Source: an uncultured Ruminiclostridium sp.
Lineage (GTDB): Bacteria; Bacillota; Clostridia; Oscillospirales; Ruminococcaceae
Length of the DNA: 64,000 nucleotides
Reading direction: 5' to 3'
Assembly: GCA_947624435.1 (NCBI GenBank)
Contig: CANQKE010000003.1
Span: forward strand, 1 to 64,000
The position numbers and the translations under genes were made by a program. Numbering within the stretch: position 1 is the first letter of the stretch; every line of letters starts with the position of its first letter. Below are positions 1 through 8,792 of this stretch, one piece after another. The notes under the pieces were generated by a model. That model made no database searches. It was not told the origin of the DNA and was given only the letters and a program-made list of their open reading frames with translations.

Positions 1-729
1 CTGGTCGAAATGGTCATAGCGATGGCTTTGACTGCGATACTTATGGCGGCGGTAATGGTTACGTTTTCCTCTGTGTCCGGCATTATACGTGACATGAAAG
101 GCGACGTCAATCTTAACGTCACTACCGATACCGTAACTCAGTTTATTTTTGACAGAATGGCGACCAGCACCAATTTCAGCATAACCTCCGATAATCTGGC
201 CGCTGACGGTACTATCGATCCCACCAAGTCAAAGGATTCTATTAATAACCTGCTTGCCGAAAGGAAAGAACCCGCGATAGAGGATCTGTACGGCCTTGTG
301 GTGGTTGACGGCAAGCTGTACGACCTCGGCGTGATAGATGATTACGACGATTATGTTGATAAGATAGGCAACTTAAAAAAATACCGCCTGTTCAATGACG
401 CGTTTTACGGCGAGGCAAACTTCAGATATACTTTTTCCGTTGAAGCTCCCAGCGGGAGCTCGTCTTCCGACAAATGGTATCGTATCGGCGTTATCCCGTT
501 CGACGATAACGGAGAGGCGATAATAAGCGGACGTACGGAAATGTTTAAGCTGATAAATTTGCAGTACAGCAAATTCACACCGCATGTAGACGACGTGTTT
601 TATACCACGATAGGCGGCGAGACCCAAACGACTCCGGTAGCCAGCGGTATAGTTATCCTCTACAGGATAAAGGATTACACCAAGGTCACCAGCGCACCGT
701 CGCTTACTCCTACTCCTGCTGCTCCTTAA
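1..729 (+). CDS. Type IV pseudopilin, 5' end cut by window
   Basis: The frame is open from base 1 (Leu-Val-Glu before the first Met), so the start lies outside the window. The first visible residues, LVEMVIAMALTAILMAAVMV, match the end of a type IV prepilin leader: the Glu sits at the usual +5 position and is followed by a roughly 20-residue hydrophobic helix. About 240 residues are visible. The rest is a soluble domain without a family I recognise, ending in a Thr/Pro-rich tail. Family knowledge: such proteins are cleaved and N-methylated by prepilin peptidase, which is encoded convergently next door, and assembled by PilB/PilC. It is probably a minor pilin or pseudopilin. A strong terminator follows. 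Confidence 0.8.
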   Translation: MVEMVIAMALTAILMAAVMVTFSSVSGIIRDMKGDVNLNVTTDTVTQFIFDRMATSTNFSITSDNLAADGTIDPTKSKDSINNLLAERKEPAIEDLYGLVVVDGKLYDLGVIDDYDDYVDKIGNLKKYRLFNDAFYGEANFRYTFSVEAPSGSSSSDKWYRIGVIPFDDNGEAIISGRTEMFKLINLQYSKFTPHVDDVFYTTIGGETQTTPVASGIVILYRIKDYTKVTSAPSLTPTPAAP

Positions 730-742
730 TTACAACAAAAAA

Positions 743-769
743 AGCCATTCGGGTCTATCCCGAATGGCT
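743..769. terminator. Bidirectional terminator between pseudopilin and pilD
   Basis: A perfect 11-bp stem (AGCCATTCGGG, 743-753, with its complement 759-769) and a 5-nt loop lie between the two convergent stop codons. An A-run precedes it and a short T-rich stretch follows, so it can serve both strands. Confidence 0.85.
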
Positions 770-781
770 GAATATAGTTTT

Positions 782-1840
782 TTATACGGTGATACCGAAA
801 ATGTTCATCCAGGCGGTGAGCATGGTATTTCCGTACAGCATGCTTGCCGCGACGCCTATACTGATCGCCGGGCCGAACGCGATACGCCGCTGAAGTCTGA
901 GCTTGTCTATAATTCCGCCTTTCACCGAAACGCGGAATATGTACTCATGATTTGCGGGAACGTCGGCGAAGATCTCCGAAACGCTTTCTTCGAGTTCGGT
1001 ATCTTCGGGCGCTTCGTTGAGCTTTTTGCCCTCGTATTCATAGCGGGTGATATGGACTTTTCCCTCCTCGTATTCGCCCATGATTATTTTATCGGCGGCG
1101 GGATCGTTGTTTTCAAGCCAACCGATGAATAACTCGGTGAGCTTTGAGGTCTTGTCCTTTACGTTAGCGTTTGACGCGAGCTTAACGGCGATACCGTATA
1201 TCGCGCCGAGTATCACTCCGATGAACAGCGCCGGGATTATCCTTACTCCCAGCAGCAGCGCGGACGCGGTGATAAGCTGAAAATCGCCTCCGCCCAGTCC
1301 GCCGAGCAGGGCAAGCAGTCCGGCGAGTATTGCGACAGCCAGCGCATAAAGCAGGTGCATCCACCACAGGTCGTTTGCCGGAGAGGGCATTACCGCGGTG
1401 ATGATTACGTTTATCACGCCGAGAGCCGCGATCGTGCCGGTACACCAGTAGGGTATCTGCATATGGTCAAGGTCGATAAAGCTCAGCGCGATAAGCACGC
1501 AGAACAGTATTATCGACATCGGCAGCATCAGCGTGAGAGAATAGCGGATGTAAGCCAGCAGGAACATTACTCCGGTCAGCGCTTCCACGATAGTGTAGCG
1601 CACGGATATTTTAGCTTTGCAGGCGCGGCATTTTCCGCCGAGCAGGCACCAGCTTACAATAGGGATAAGGTCGTAGGGTTTGATCCTTGTGCCGCAGGTG
1701 GTACAGTGAGACGGTCCGGTGACGATCGACATACCCAGCGGGGTTCGGTAGATAACAACATTCAAAAAGCTGCCGATAACCGTTCCGAATATGAACACCA
1801 TGACACACATAAAAACATCATAGGCTATTATGCCGGTCAT
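782..1840 (-). CDS. pilD: Prepilin peptidase (A24 aspartic protease)
   Basis: Membrane protease that cleaves prepilin leaders and methylates the new N-terminus. Near the N-terminus is GSFLNVVIYR, the typical motif of the family, followed by a two-CxxC zinc-binding loop (CTTCG and CRACK). The two catalytic Asp regions are visible as FIDLDHMQIP and GGLGGGDF. Several hydrophobic segments follow, as expected. The C-terminus is longer than usual: about 100 residues after the last membrane segments form a charged domain. The start at 1840 is chosen because GGAAG lies about 8 bases upstream; a Met at 1879 has no such site. It faces the pseudopilin gene convergently and diverges from pilB. Confidence 0.93.
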   Translation of the reverse strand: MTGIIAYDVFMCVMVFIFGTVIGSFLNVVIYRTPLGMSIVTGPSHCTTCGTRIKPYDLIPIVSWCLLGGKCRACKAKISVRYTIVEALTGVMFLLAYIRYSLTLMLPMSIILFCVLIALSFIDLDHMQIPYWCTGTIAALGVINVIITAVMPSPANDLWWMHLLYALAVAILAGLLALLGGLGGGDFQLITASALLLGVRIIPALFIGVILGAIYGIAVKLASNANVKDKTSKLTELFIGWLENNDPAADKIIMGEYEEGKVHITRYEYEGKKLNEAPEDTELEESVSEIFADVPANHEYIFRVSVKGGIIDKLRLQRRIAFGPAISIGVAASMLYGNTMLTAWMNIFGITV

Positions 1841-1974
1841 ATAAATCTTCCTTTCGGTCGTTTTTATATAGTTTACCATAAATCAGCGAAAATTTCAACC
1901 TTTACCGGGGGACTTTTAACACAGAATATTATTTCCGCTTTTCGCGGGATTAAATAGGGGGTAAAACTCAACCG

Positions 1975-3660
1975 ATGAAAAATATACCTATAGGTCAGAT
2001 ATTGGTAGAAAACGGCTTTCTGACCGAAGAACAGCTGCAGGAGGCGCTGCGAAGGCAAAAGGAGAGCGGCGGAAAGAAGCTCGGCGATATGCTGCTGGAG
2101 CTGGGATACGTTTCCGAAACGCAGCTTGCTCACGCACTGTCTATAAGGCTGAAAGTACCGTTTATCGACCTTACCACTACCAAGATAGATATAGAGGCGG
2201 TAAAGAAGATACCGGAGGATATTTCCAAGAAAAACTGCTGCGTTGCGTTTGCGATGAACGGGCAAAGGCTTACCGTAGCGACCGACGACCCGATAAACTT
2301 CTATATATTTGAAGAGCTTAAGGTCATCTCCGGCATGGAAATTCACGCCATGCTCGCGACGAAATCCGCGATAAACGAAACGATAAACAAAGCGTACTCA
2401 CAGCAGACCGTGAGCAACGCGATGGACGAACTCAACAAGGAGTACAGCGGTTCGGAAATATCCGCGGAGGAGCTTGAATCCGGCGAGCGTGTCGATAACG
2501 CCCCGATAGTTAAGCTGGTAAATACCATAGTTGAGACCTCGTTCCACATGAACGCGTCGGATATACATATAGAGCCTTTCAAGGACAGGACAAGGATAAG
2601 GCTGAGGGTCGACGGCGAGCTTATCGAACAGATGAACGTAAAGCCTGCCGTGCATAATTCTCTGATAACGCGTATAAAGATACTCGGCGGTATGAACATC
2701 GCCGAAAAGCGTATACCGCTTGACGGTCGTTTCGGTATGACGATAGACGGTACGAACCTTGACGTCCGTGTCTCCACGATACCTACCGTATACGGAGAAA
2801 AGTGCGTTATCCGTCTGCTGTCAACGGCGGATGAAAAGACCAGAAAGATAACCGACCTTGGTATGACGCTGTACAATTACGAAATGTTCAAGCAGATCAT
2901 ACGCTGTCCGCACGGCGTTATGCTGGTAACAGGGCCTACCGGTTCGGGTAAATCCACAACGCTGTATGCTACCCTCGGCGAGCTTTCCAAGCCGAACGTC
3001 AACATAGTTACCGTTGAGGACCCGTGCGAGAAGAAGATAGACGGTATAAATCAGGTACAGATAAACGCGAAAGCGGGTCTTACCTTTGCCGCGGCGCTGC
3101 GTTCTATACTCCGTCAGGACCCCGACGTGGTAATGGTCGGTGAGATACGTGACGGTGAGACGGCGGATATAGCGATACGTGCGGCGATAACCGGACACCT
3201 TGTGCTTTCCACCCTGCATACAAACGACGCGGCAAGTACGATACTTCGTCTTATAGATATGGGCGTTGCGCCGTACATGGTGGCTACTTCCCTGATAGGG
3301 ATAATAGCACAGCGACTTGTCAAGCTGCTGTGTCCCAACTGCAAGGAAAAGGTAACGCTCACCGATCCCGCCGACTTAAGGCTTGTAGGCAAGGATCAGC
3401 CGGTCGAGATATACCAGGCGCACCGCGGCGGCTGCCGTACCTGCCATAATACGGGCTTTAAGGGCAGAACCGCGATACACGAGATAATCGTTACCACTAA
3501 CGATATAAAAGAGCTTATCTCACATGACGCGACCGCGGAGGAGATAGGCAACCAGGCGGTCAAGAACGGTACAAGGCTGCTGAGAGATAACGTTGCCGAG
3601 ATGGTACTTGCCGGCACCACTACGCTCGACGAGCTGGTAAAGGCTACATATTCTGTATAA
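1975..3660 (+). CDS. pilB: Type IV pilus assembly ATPase PilB/GspE
   Basis: Cytoplasmic hexameric ATPase that powers pilus extension. An N-terminal MshEN/GspE-N domain covers roughly residues 1-150 (IGQILVENGFLTEEQLQEAL). The ATPase core has Walker A GPTGSGKST at about residue 320, the Asp box VEDPCEKKIDGINQ, Walker B DVVMVGEIRD at about 384 and a His box (GHLVLSTLHTNDAAS). A four-Cys zinc site (CPNC at about 453 and CRTC at about 486) is typical of PilB/GspE and absent from PilT. The length, 561 residues, is normal. A GGGGG run precedes the ATG. pilT follows 19 bases downstream. MshEN domains can bind c-di-GMP in some bacteria, which would fit the cyclases in this window, but that is inference. 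Confidence 0.96.
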   Translation: MKNIPIGQILVENGFLTEEQLQEALRRQKESGGKKLGDMLLELGYVSETQLAHALSIRLKVPFIDLTTTKIDIEAVKKIPEDISKKNCCVAFAMNGQRLTVATDDPINFYIFEELKVISGMEIHAMLATKSAINETINKAYSQQTVSNAMDELNKEYSGSEISAEELESGERVDNAPIVKLVNTIVETSFHMNASDIHIEPFKDRTRIRLRVDGELIEQMNVKPAVHNSLITRIKILGGMNIAEKRIPLDGRFGMTIDGTNLDVRVSTIPTVYGEKCVIRLLSTADEKTRKITDLGMTLYNYEMFKQIIRCPHGVMLVTGPTGSGKSTTLYATLGELSKPNVNIVTVEDPCEKKIDGINQVQINAKAGLTFAAALRSILRQDPDVVMVGEIRDGETADIAIRAAITGHLVLSTLHTNDAASTILRLIDMGVAPYMVATSLIGIIAQRLVKLLCPNCKEKVTLTDPADLRLVGKDQPVEIYQAHRGGCRTCHNTGFKGRTAIHEIIVTTNDIKELISHDATAEEIGNQAVKNGTRLLRDNVAEMVLAGTTTLDELVKATYSV

Positions 3661-3679
3661 TTAAAAGGAGAACAAGACA

Positions 3680-4774
3680 GTGGAGAATAATACCAATAAC
3701 AACAATAACATGATGGATATCAATAAGATCCTCGACGAGGCAAGAAAGCTGGGCTGCTCCGACCTGCATTTTACCGCGGGACTTCCTCCGGTGGTAAGAC
3801 TGCACGGCAGCATTAAAAAGCTCAGCGGTTATCCCGACTGCACCGAGCCTATCATAGTAAACATCATCAATCAGATAACATCGATGAAGCATAAGGCTTC
3901 TATCCAAAAGGGTCTGGACACCGACTTTTCGTATGTATCCGCCTCCGGATACCGTCACAGAGTAAACGTCTACAGACAAAGAGGCTACCACGCGGTGGCG
4001 CTTCGTCTATTGAGAAACGATATCCCGACCTTGTCAGACCTTATGCTGCCCGGACTTATGGGAGAATTCGCACTTCGTCCGAGAGGGTTGGTGCTGGTAA
4101 CGGGACCTACCGGTTCCGGTAAATCTACCACGCTTGCGGCGATGATAGACCATATCAACCGCCATAAGAACTGCCACATAATCACGGTAGAGGATCCTAT
4201 AGAGTATCTTCACACTCATAAGCAGAGTATGGTAAACCAGCGTGAGATAGGCAGCGACGTCGACAGCTTCGCCGGCTCGCTTCGTGCGGCTCTTCGTGAA
4301 GACCCGGACGTTATACTCGTGGGAGAGATGCGTGACTTTGAAACGATAAACGCGGCAGTTACCGCGGCAGAGACCGGACACCTTGTGTTGTCCACCCTGC
4401 ATACCACCGGCGCGGCGGAGACTATCGACCGTATCATAGACGTATATCCGCCTCACTCTCAGGGACAGATACGCGCACAGCTTGCAAACTCGCTGGTAGC
4501 GGTAATCTCCCAGACGCTTGTCCCCACCGCCGACGGCAAGGGACGTATAGCGGCGCTGGAGCTGATGTTCGTTACCGACGCTATTTCGGCGCTTATCCGT
4601 GAGGGTAAGATATTCCAGATACCCAACTCCATACAGACCTCAAAGGCGCAGGGAATGTTCTCCCTGGATCAGGACCTCGCAAGGCTGGTACGTACCGGCA
4701 AGATAACCGAGCAGGTCGCACGTTCCAGATGCCAGAATCCGGAAGACCTCAAGAGATACATAACGGCATATTAA
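3680..4774 (+). CDS. pilT: Type IV pilus retraction ATPase PilT
   Basis: ATPase that depolymerises the pilus and drives twitching and retraction. It starts with GTG, chosen because AAAGGAG lies 9 bases upstream. After an Asn-rich start come the PilT N-terminal domain (GCSDLHFTAGLPPVVRLHG), Walker A GPTGSGKST at about residue 142, the Asp box VEDPIEYLH, Walker B DVILVGEMRD at about 210 and the His box GHLVLSTLHTTGAAET. It has no zinc-finger Cys pairs. The length of 364 residues is normal for the family. It forms an operon with pilB and is followed by a terminator. A second PilT-like ATPase lies at 55.3 kb. Confidence 0.95.
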   Translation: MENNTNNNNNMMDINKILDEARKLGCSDLHFTAGLPPVVRLHGSIKKLSGYPDCTEPIIVNIINQITSMKHKASIQKGLDTDFSYVSASGYRHRVNVYRQRGYHAVALRLLRNDIPTLSDLMLPGLMGEFALRPRGLVLVTGPTGSGKSTTLAAMIDHINRHKNCHIITVEDPIEYLHTHKQSMVNQREIGSDVDSFAGSLRAALREDPDVILVGEMRDFETINAAVTAAETGHLVLSTLHTTGAAETIDRIIDVYPPHSQGQIRAQLANSLVAVISQTLVPTADGKGRIAALELMFVTDAISALIREGKIFQIPNSIQTSKAQGMFSLDQDLARLVRTGKITEQVARSRCQNPEDLKRYITAY

Positions 4775-4775
4775 T

Positions 4776-4806
4776 AAAAAAGTCCGTCCTATGGGCGGAC
4801 TTTTTA
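4776..4806 (+). terminator. Terminator after pilBT
   Basis: A 9-bp stem (AGTCCGTCC with GGGCGGACT, one G-T pair) and a 3-nt loop, preceded by an A-run and followed by TTTTT. It lies directly after the pilT stop. Confidence 0.85.
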
Positions 4807-4831
4807 AGTGTATATAAAGAGAGGTGCGGGT

Positions 4832-7432
4832 ATGCCGGACGATAATAAAAAAAGAATAACGCTCGGCATGACCGCGCACGTTGACTCCGGCAAGACCACC
4901 TTGTCGGAGGCGATGTTGTTTTACTGCGGCGAGATAAGAAAGCGCGGCAGAGTGGACGACGGGGATTCCTATCTTGATACCCACCAGTCGGAGCGGTCGC
5001 GCGGGATAACGGTTTTCGCCCACCGCGCCGAGCTTAATACCGAGCATGGCAATTATACTTTACTGGATACGCCGGGGCATGTGGATTTTTCCTCCGAGAC
5101 CGAGCGCACTTTTCAGGTGCTGGATTACGCGGTTTTGGTGATAAGCGGAACTGACGGCGTGCAAAGTCACAGCGAAACTATCTGGCGGCTGCTGGAAATG
5201 TACAATATTCCGGTGCTGATATTTATAAATAAGACCGACATGCCTAACGCGGATAAAAATTTCGCGCTGTCCGACGTAAAGGCGCGGCTGAGCGACAGGT
5301 GTATTGATTTTTCGGCGGCGTTTTCTTCGCAGCAGGACAGCTTTTTTGAAGAATGCGCTATGTGTGATGATGAGGCGGCGGAGGAATATTTAGAGATAGG
5401 CAGTATAAGCGACGATACGTTATCCAAAGCGATAACGGAGAGGAAAATATTCCCCTGCGTGTTCGGCTCGGCGCTTAAAATGCAGGGTGTGGAAGAGCTT
5501 ATAGCGCTGCTGGACAGGTTTACCGCAGAGCCAAAACGCTCGGATTCCTTCGGTGCAAAGGTCTATAAGATATCAAACGACGGCAAAGGCAAGCGGCTGA
5601 CCGAGCTTAAAGTCACCGGCGGCAGCTTGTCGGTAAGGGACAGCATAAGCTACACCGGAAAAAACGGCGAGCTTATGACCGAGAAGATAAGCGAGATACG
5701 GCTGTATTCCGGCAGTAAATACGACAACGCCGAGAGCGTTCCGTGCGGTACGATATGCTCGGTGATAGGTCTTAGTGAAAGCTACGCCGGACAGGGACTC
5801 GGTAATGAACAGGATTCTTTTCTTCCGGTGTTAGAACCTGTCATGACCTATTCGGTGGAACTGCCAAAGGGCGAGGATACGTTCACCATGCTCCAAAGGC
5901 TGAGACTGCTCGAACAGGAAGACCCCGCGCTGCACGTTATCTGGAACGGCGGCGCTAATAGAATATTCGTCCGGCTTATGGGCGAGGTGCAGCTTGAGAT
6001 ACTGCGCGGTATAGTATTGGAGCGCTTTGGCGTGGGGATAGACTTCGGTCAGGGGAACGTTGCATATCTTGAGACTATCGCCGACACGGTGGAGGGCGTG
6101 GGGCATTATGAACCGCTCAGGCACTACGCCGAGGTGCATCTTATGCTTGAACCGCTGCCGCGCGGGTCGGGATTGGTATTCGATACATTATGCAGCGAAA
6201 ACGTCCTTGACAGAAGCTTTCAGCGGCTGGTGATATCCTGCCTTGAGGAAAAGACGCATATCGGCGTATTGACCGGCTCTCCGATAACGGATATGAAGAT
6301 AACGCTATGCTCCGGAAAGTCGCATATAAAGCATACCGAGGGCGGAGATTTTCGTCAGGCGGCATACCGCGCGTTAAGGCAGGGGCTGCGCAGGGCAAAG
6401 AGCGTTCTGTTAGAGCCGTATTATGATTTTACCGTGATAGTGCCGTCGGAATATTCCGGCAGGGTGATGACGGATATACAGCAGATGAACGGCAGCTTTT
6501 CCTCTCCTCAGACCGAGGGGGAAAATACCGTCATAAAAGGGAACTGCCCCGCCGCGGGCATGGACGGCTATCAGCAAAAGCTGTCCGGCTTTACCGGAGG
6601 AAGAGGGAGAGTGTTCTGCTCTTTCGGCGGGTATACCGAGTGTAAAAACGCCGCTGACGTTATAGAAAATATAGGCTACGACTGCGATGCGGACGTGGAA
6701 AATTCCGCCGATTCGGTTTTCTGTTCGCACGGCGCGGGCTTTATCGTAAAATGGGATAAGGTGGAGGAATATATGCACCTGCCGTCCTGTATCAAGCAGG
6801 CTAAGGAGGAGGAAAAGCGCGTCGAAAACGTTCGCCGAGCCGCCGATTTTGTCGACCGCGCCGCCGAGGATAAAGAACTTATGGCGATATTTGAGCGCAC
6901 CTACGGCAAGATAGACCGCGATCCGCGCAAAGCCATGGCTCCCGTTAAAAAACAGCCGGTGTACAAAAGCCGCGCCGCCCGCCTGTCCGGACCGGAATAT
7001 CTGTTAGTGGACGGCTATAACGTCATTTTCGCGTGGGAGGAGCTTAAAAAGCTGGCGGACCGCAGTCTTGACGCCGCGCGGGAAAAATTGATAAATATTC
7101 TTTGCAGCTATCAGGGATACAGGCGCTGTGAATTGGTGTTGGTGTTTGACGCTTACCGAGTACCGGGAGGAGTCCGCAATACCGAAAAGCGCGGCGGTAT
7201 AAGCGTTGTTTATACTAAAGAGCATGAGACCGCTGATTCTTATATAGAAAGGCTCTCTCATGAGCTTGCCAAGGAACACCGCGTCAGGGTGGCGACTTCC
7301 GACGGGGCGGAACAGGCTATGGCATTAGGCAGCGGGGCGCTGCGGGTTTCAAGCGCCGAACTGCTCGCCGAGGTGCAGGACGTGGAAAAGTCTATCCGTG
7401 AATATATCGAACATTTACAAAACATGCAATAA
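4832..7432 (+). CDS. TetM-like translation GTPase fused to Rae1/YacP-type NYN endonuclease domain
   Basis: 866 residues. Residues 1 to about 650 are an EF-G/TetM-family ribosomal GTPase: P-loop AHVDSGKTT (15-23), switch I RGITVFAHRAE, DTPGHVDF (Asp79) and NKTD (133-136), then the beta-barrel, EFG-II/III, IV and V-like regions. The phrase ISGTDGVQSHSET resembles the TetM/TetO group more than EF-G. A Lys/Arg-rich linker leads to a C-terminal domain from about residue 722 (LLVDGYNVIFAW, VFDAYRV, KEHETADSYIE, ATSDGAEQ). This follows B. subtilis YacP (Rae1), a nuclease that cuts mRNA in the ribosomal A site, with its acidic residues kept. ATG 4832 is chosen for the upstream GAGAGG; a GTG at 4808 overlaps the terminator. 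It stands alone between terminators. The fusion suggests a GTPase that delivers a nuclease to ribosomes; that role is inferred. Confidence 0.9.
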   Translation: MPDDNKKRITLGMTAHVDSGKTTLSEAMLFYCGEIRKRGRVDDGDSYLDTHQSERSRGITVFAHRAELNTEHGNYTLLDTPGHVDFSSETERTFQVLDYAVLVISGTDGVQSHSETIWRLLEMYNIPVLIFINKTDMPNADKNFALSDVKARLSDRCIDFSAAFSSQQDSFFEECAMCDDEAAEEYLEIGSISDDTLSKAITERKIFPCVFGSALKMQGVEELIALLDRFTAEPKRSDSFGAKVYKISNDGKGKRLTELKVTGGSLSVRDSISYTGKNGELMTEKISEIRLYSGSKYDNAESVPCGTICSVIGLSESYAGQGLGNEQDSFLPVLEPVMTYSVELPKGEDTFTMLQRLRLLEQEDPALHVIWNGGANRIFVRLMGEVQLEILRGIVLERFGVGIDFGQGNVAYLETIADTVEGVGHYEPLRHYAEVHLMLEPLPRGSGLVFDTLCSENVLDRSFQRLVISCLEEKTHIGVLTGSPITDMKITLCSGKSHIKHTEGGDFRQAAYRALRQGLRRAKSVLLEPYYDFTVIVPSEYSGRVMTDIQQMNGSFSSPQTEGENTVIKGNCPAAGMDGYQQKLSGFTGGRGRVFCSFGGYTECKNAADVIENIGYDCDADVENSADSVFCSHGAGFIVKWDKVEEYMHLPSCIKQAKEEEKRVENVRRAADFVDRAAEDKELMAIFERTYGKIDRDPRKAMAPVKKQPVYKSRAARLSGPEYLLVDGYNVIFAWEELKKLADRSLDAAREKLINILCSYQGYRRCELVLVFDAYRVPGGVRNTEKRGGISVVYTKEHETADSYIERLSHELAKEHRVRVATSDGAEQAMALGSGALRVSSAELLAEVQDVEKSIREYIEHLQNMQ

Positions 7433-7469
7433 AAAACGCAGACGTTAATTTAAGAACTGTCTGCGTTTT
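7433..7469. terminator. Bidirectional terminator
   Basis: AAAACGCAGAC (7433-7443) pairs perfectly with GTCTGCGTTTT (7459-7469). It lies between convergent genes and has A and T runs on both sides. Confidence 0.85.
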
Positions 7470-7482
7470 ATGTTCATATGTA

Positions 7483-8391
7483 TCAATTGCCGCACACTAT
7501 GCAGTTTCTGCCGGATTGTTTAGCGTTGTACATTCGTTTGTCCGCGGTGGAAAAAAGCTCGCTGAACAGGCTGTTTTTCGTTTCTTTAAGTGCGGCGCAG
7601 CCGATGCTCATAGTGTATTTTATCTCCCTGCCGTCGGCGGTCAGATGGCATTTATGACAGGCGGCGTAATAGCTTTTTATGCTGTCAACGAATTTTTCAT
7701 ACCGCATATCCATGGATATTACTAAAAATTCATCTCCGCCGTAACGCGCTACAAAGGTGTTTGTATACGCCATAAAGACCTTTTTCCAGAAGTTTGCTAT
7801 CGACACCAATGTTTCGTCGCCTATCTGATGTCCGTACTCATCGTTTATATCCTTGAAATGGTCGATATCTATTATCGCAAGACAGAAGTCAACGCCTTTT
7901 CTTACCAGTCCGTCAAGGCTGCCCACGTTCATATAATGCTCGTTGATATAGCGGCGGTTGTGTACCTGAGTAAGATCGTCGGTTATAAGCTGTATGCTCT
8001 GGCGGTCAAGCTCTCTCATCATGTCGTTGAGCCCTCCCTCGCTGCCGGCAAAGCTTTCGGTGACATTCTTCGCAAGCTCTAAAGTCAGCTTGTTGCCCTC
8101 TATCTCGACGTATTTTGAATAAACGGCGAAAATCTGCCCCTCCGACCGCTCAAAGGTAAGCACGCATTTTTTCTCCGCCATTGTACGGGCGGATATTCTC
8201 GGCTCGCTGTTAGAACCGTTTGGGAATAACGAACGGCAGGGCTGCTCGGATATATCTATACGTCCGTTAGCGGCACGGGTGAGGGTACATTCGACGCAGT
8301 CGGTAGACTGAACAAGGCGCACAACGTCAAAGCTGTTTTTAAGCAGCTCCATTTCTTCGGTTATCGCCTCAAGCGTATATATGTGTTTCAT
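7483..8391 (-). CDS. Diguanylate cyclase with Cys-rich N-terminal sensor domain
   Basis: Makes c-di-GMP from two GTP. The C-terminal half is a complete GGDEF domain: DDLTQVHNRRY, DIDHFKDINDEYGH and the exact motif RYGGDEF at residues 218-222. No RxxD inhibitory site is seen before the motif. The first 130 residues look like a PAS-like sensor with Cys32, Cys35, Cys52 and Cys76, and the protein ends CIVCGN. This Cys pattern recalls a domain found before GGDEF in many Clostridia (a WxxxxPCxNC-like sensor), but the match is loose. No membrane segment is seen. A GGGGG run precedes the ATG. It is the last gene of an operon, 50 bases after trxA, which makes redox sensing plausible. Confidence 0.88.
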   Translation of the reverse strand: MKHIYTLEAITEEMELLKNSFDVVRLVQSTDCVECTLTRAANGRIDISEQPCRSLFPNGSNSEPRISARTMAEKKCVLTFERSEGQIFAVYSKYVEIEGNKLTLELAKNVTESFAGSEGGLNDMMRELDRQSIQLITDDLTQVHNRRYINEHYMNVGSLDGLVRKGVDFCLAIIDIDHFKDINDEYGHQIGDETLVSIANFWKKVFMAYTNTFVARYGGDEFLVISMDMRYEKFVDSIKSYYAACHKCHLTADGREIKYTMSIGCAALKETKNSLFSELFSTADKRMYNAKQSGRNCIVCGN

Positions 8392-8441
8392 ACCCGTCCC
8401 CCTTTCCGGCAGGGCTTACTCTTTAGTTATAGGGCAAGTCC

Positions 8442-8741
8442 TTAATCAAACAGCGCGAGTATATATTCCTTATCGGCAAGCCCCTCGGACATACCGATAT
8501 ATTTTCCTTTGTCAAACGCAAGCACGCGCGGGATAGTGGCTATCTCGAATCTCTGTGCAAGCTCCAGCTCTTCGTCAACGTTTACCTTGCAGACCTTTAT
8601 TTCGTCATGCTCGCGCTCTATCTCTTCCATTATCGGGGCGAGCATCATACACGGGCCGCACCACGACGCCCAGAAATCCACCAATACCGGCTTGTCGGAT
8701 TCGAGTACCTCTTTGTCAAAGTTTTCTGCGTTCAGTTCCAT
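8442..8741 (-). CDS. trxA: Thioredoxin
   Basis: Small cytoplasmic disulfide reductase of 99 residues, normal for thioredoxin. It has the active site WASWCGPC, DFW before it, and the cis-Pro loop ATIPRV (the more usual sequence is IPTL). AAGGAG precedes the ATG. It lies between two GGDEF genes on the same strand (about 50-base gaps each side), so it is probably cotranscribed with them. No thioredoxin reductase gene is next to it. Confidence 0.93.
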   Translation of the reverse strand: MELNAENFDKEVLESDKPVLVDFWASWCGPCMMLAPIMEEIEREHDEIKVCKVNVDEELELAQRFEIATIPRVLAFDKGKYIGMSEGLADKEYILALFD

Positions 8742-8792
8742 TTTACATAAGCTCCTTTCGTTTTACAAGTATCATGTGCCAAACCGTGCAGA

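Noticed and set aside
4832..7432. Tetracycline resistance gene (tetM/tetW type)
   Set aside because: The GTPase half resembles TetM, but it diverges from acquired resistance genes in its motifs, carries an NYN nuclease domain and sits in native-looking sequence with no mobile element. A resistance call would be misleading.
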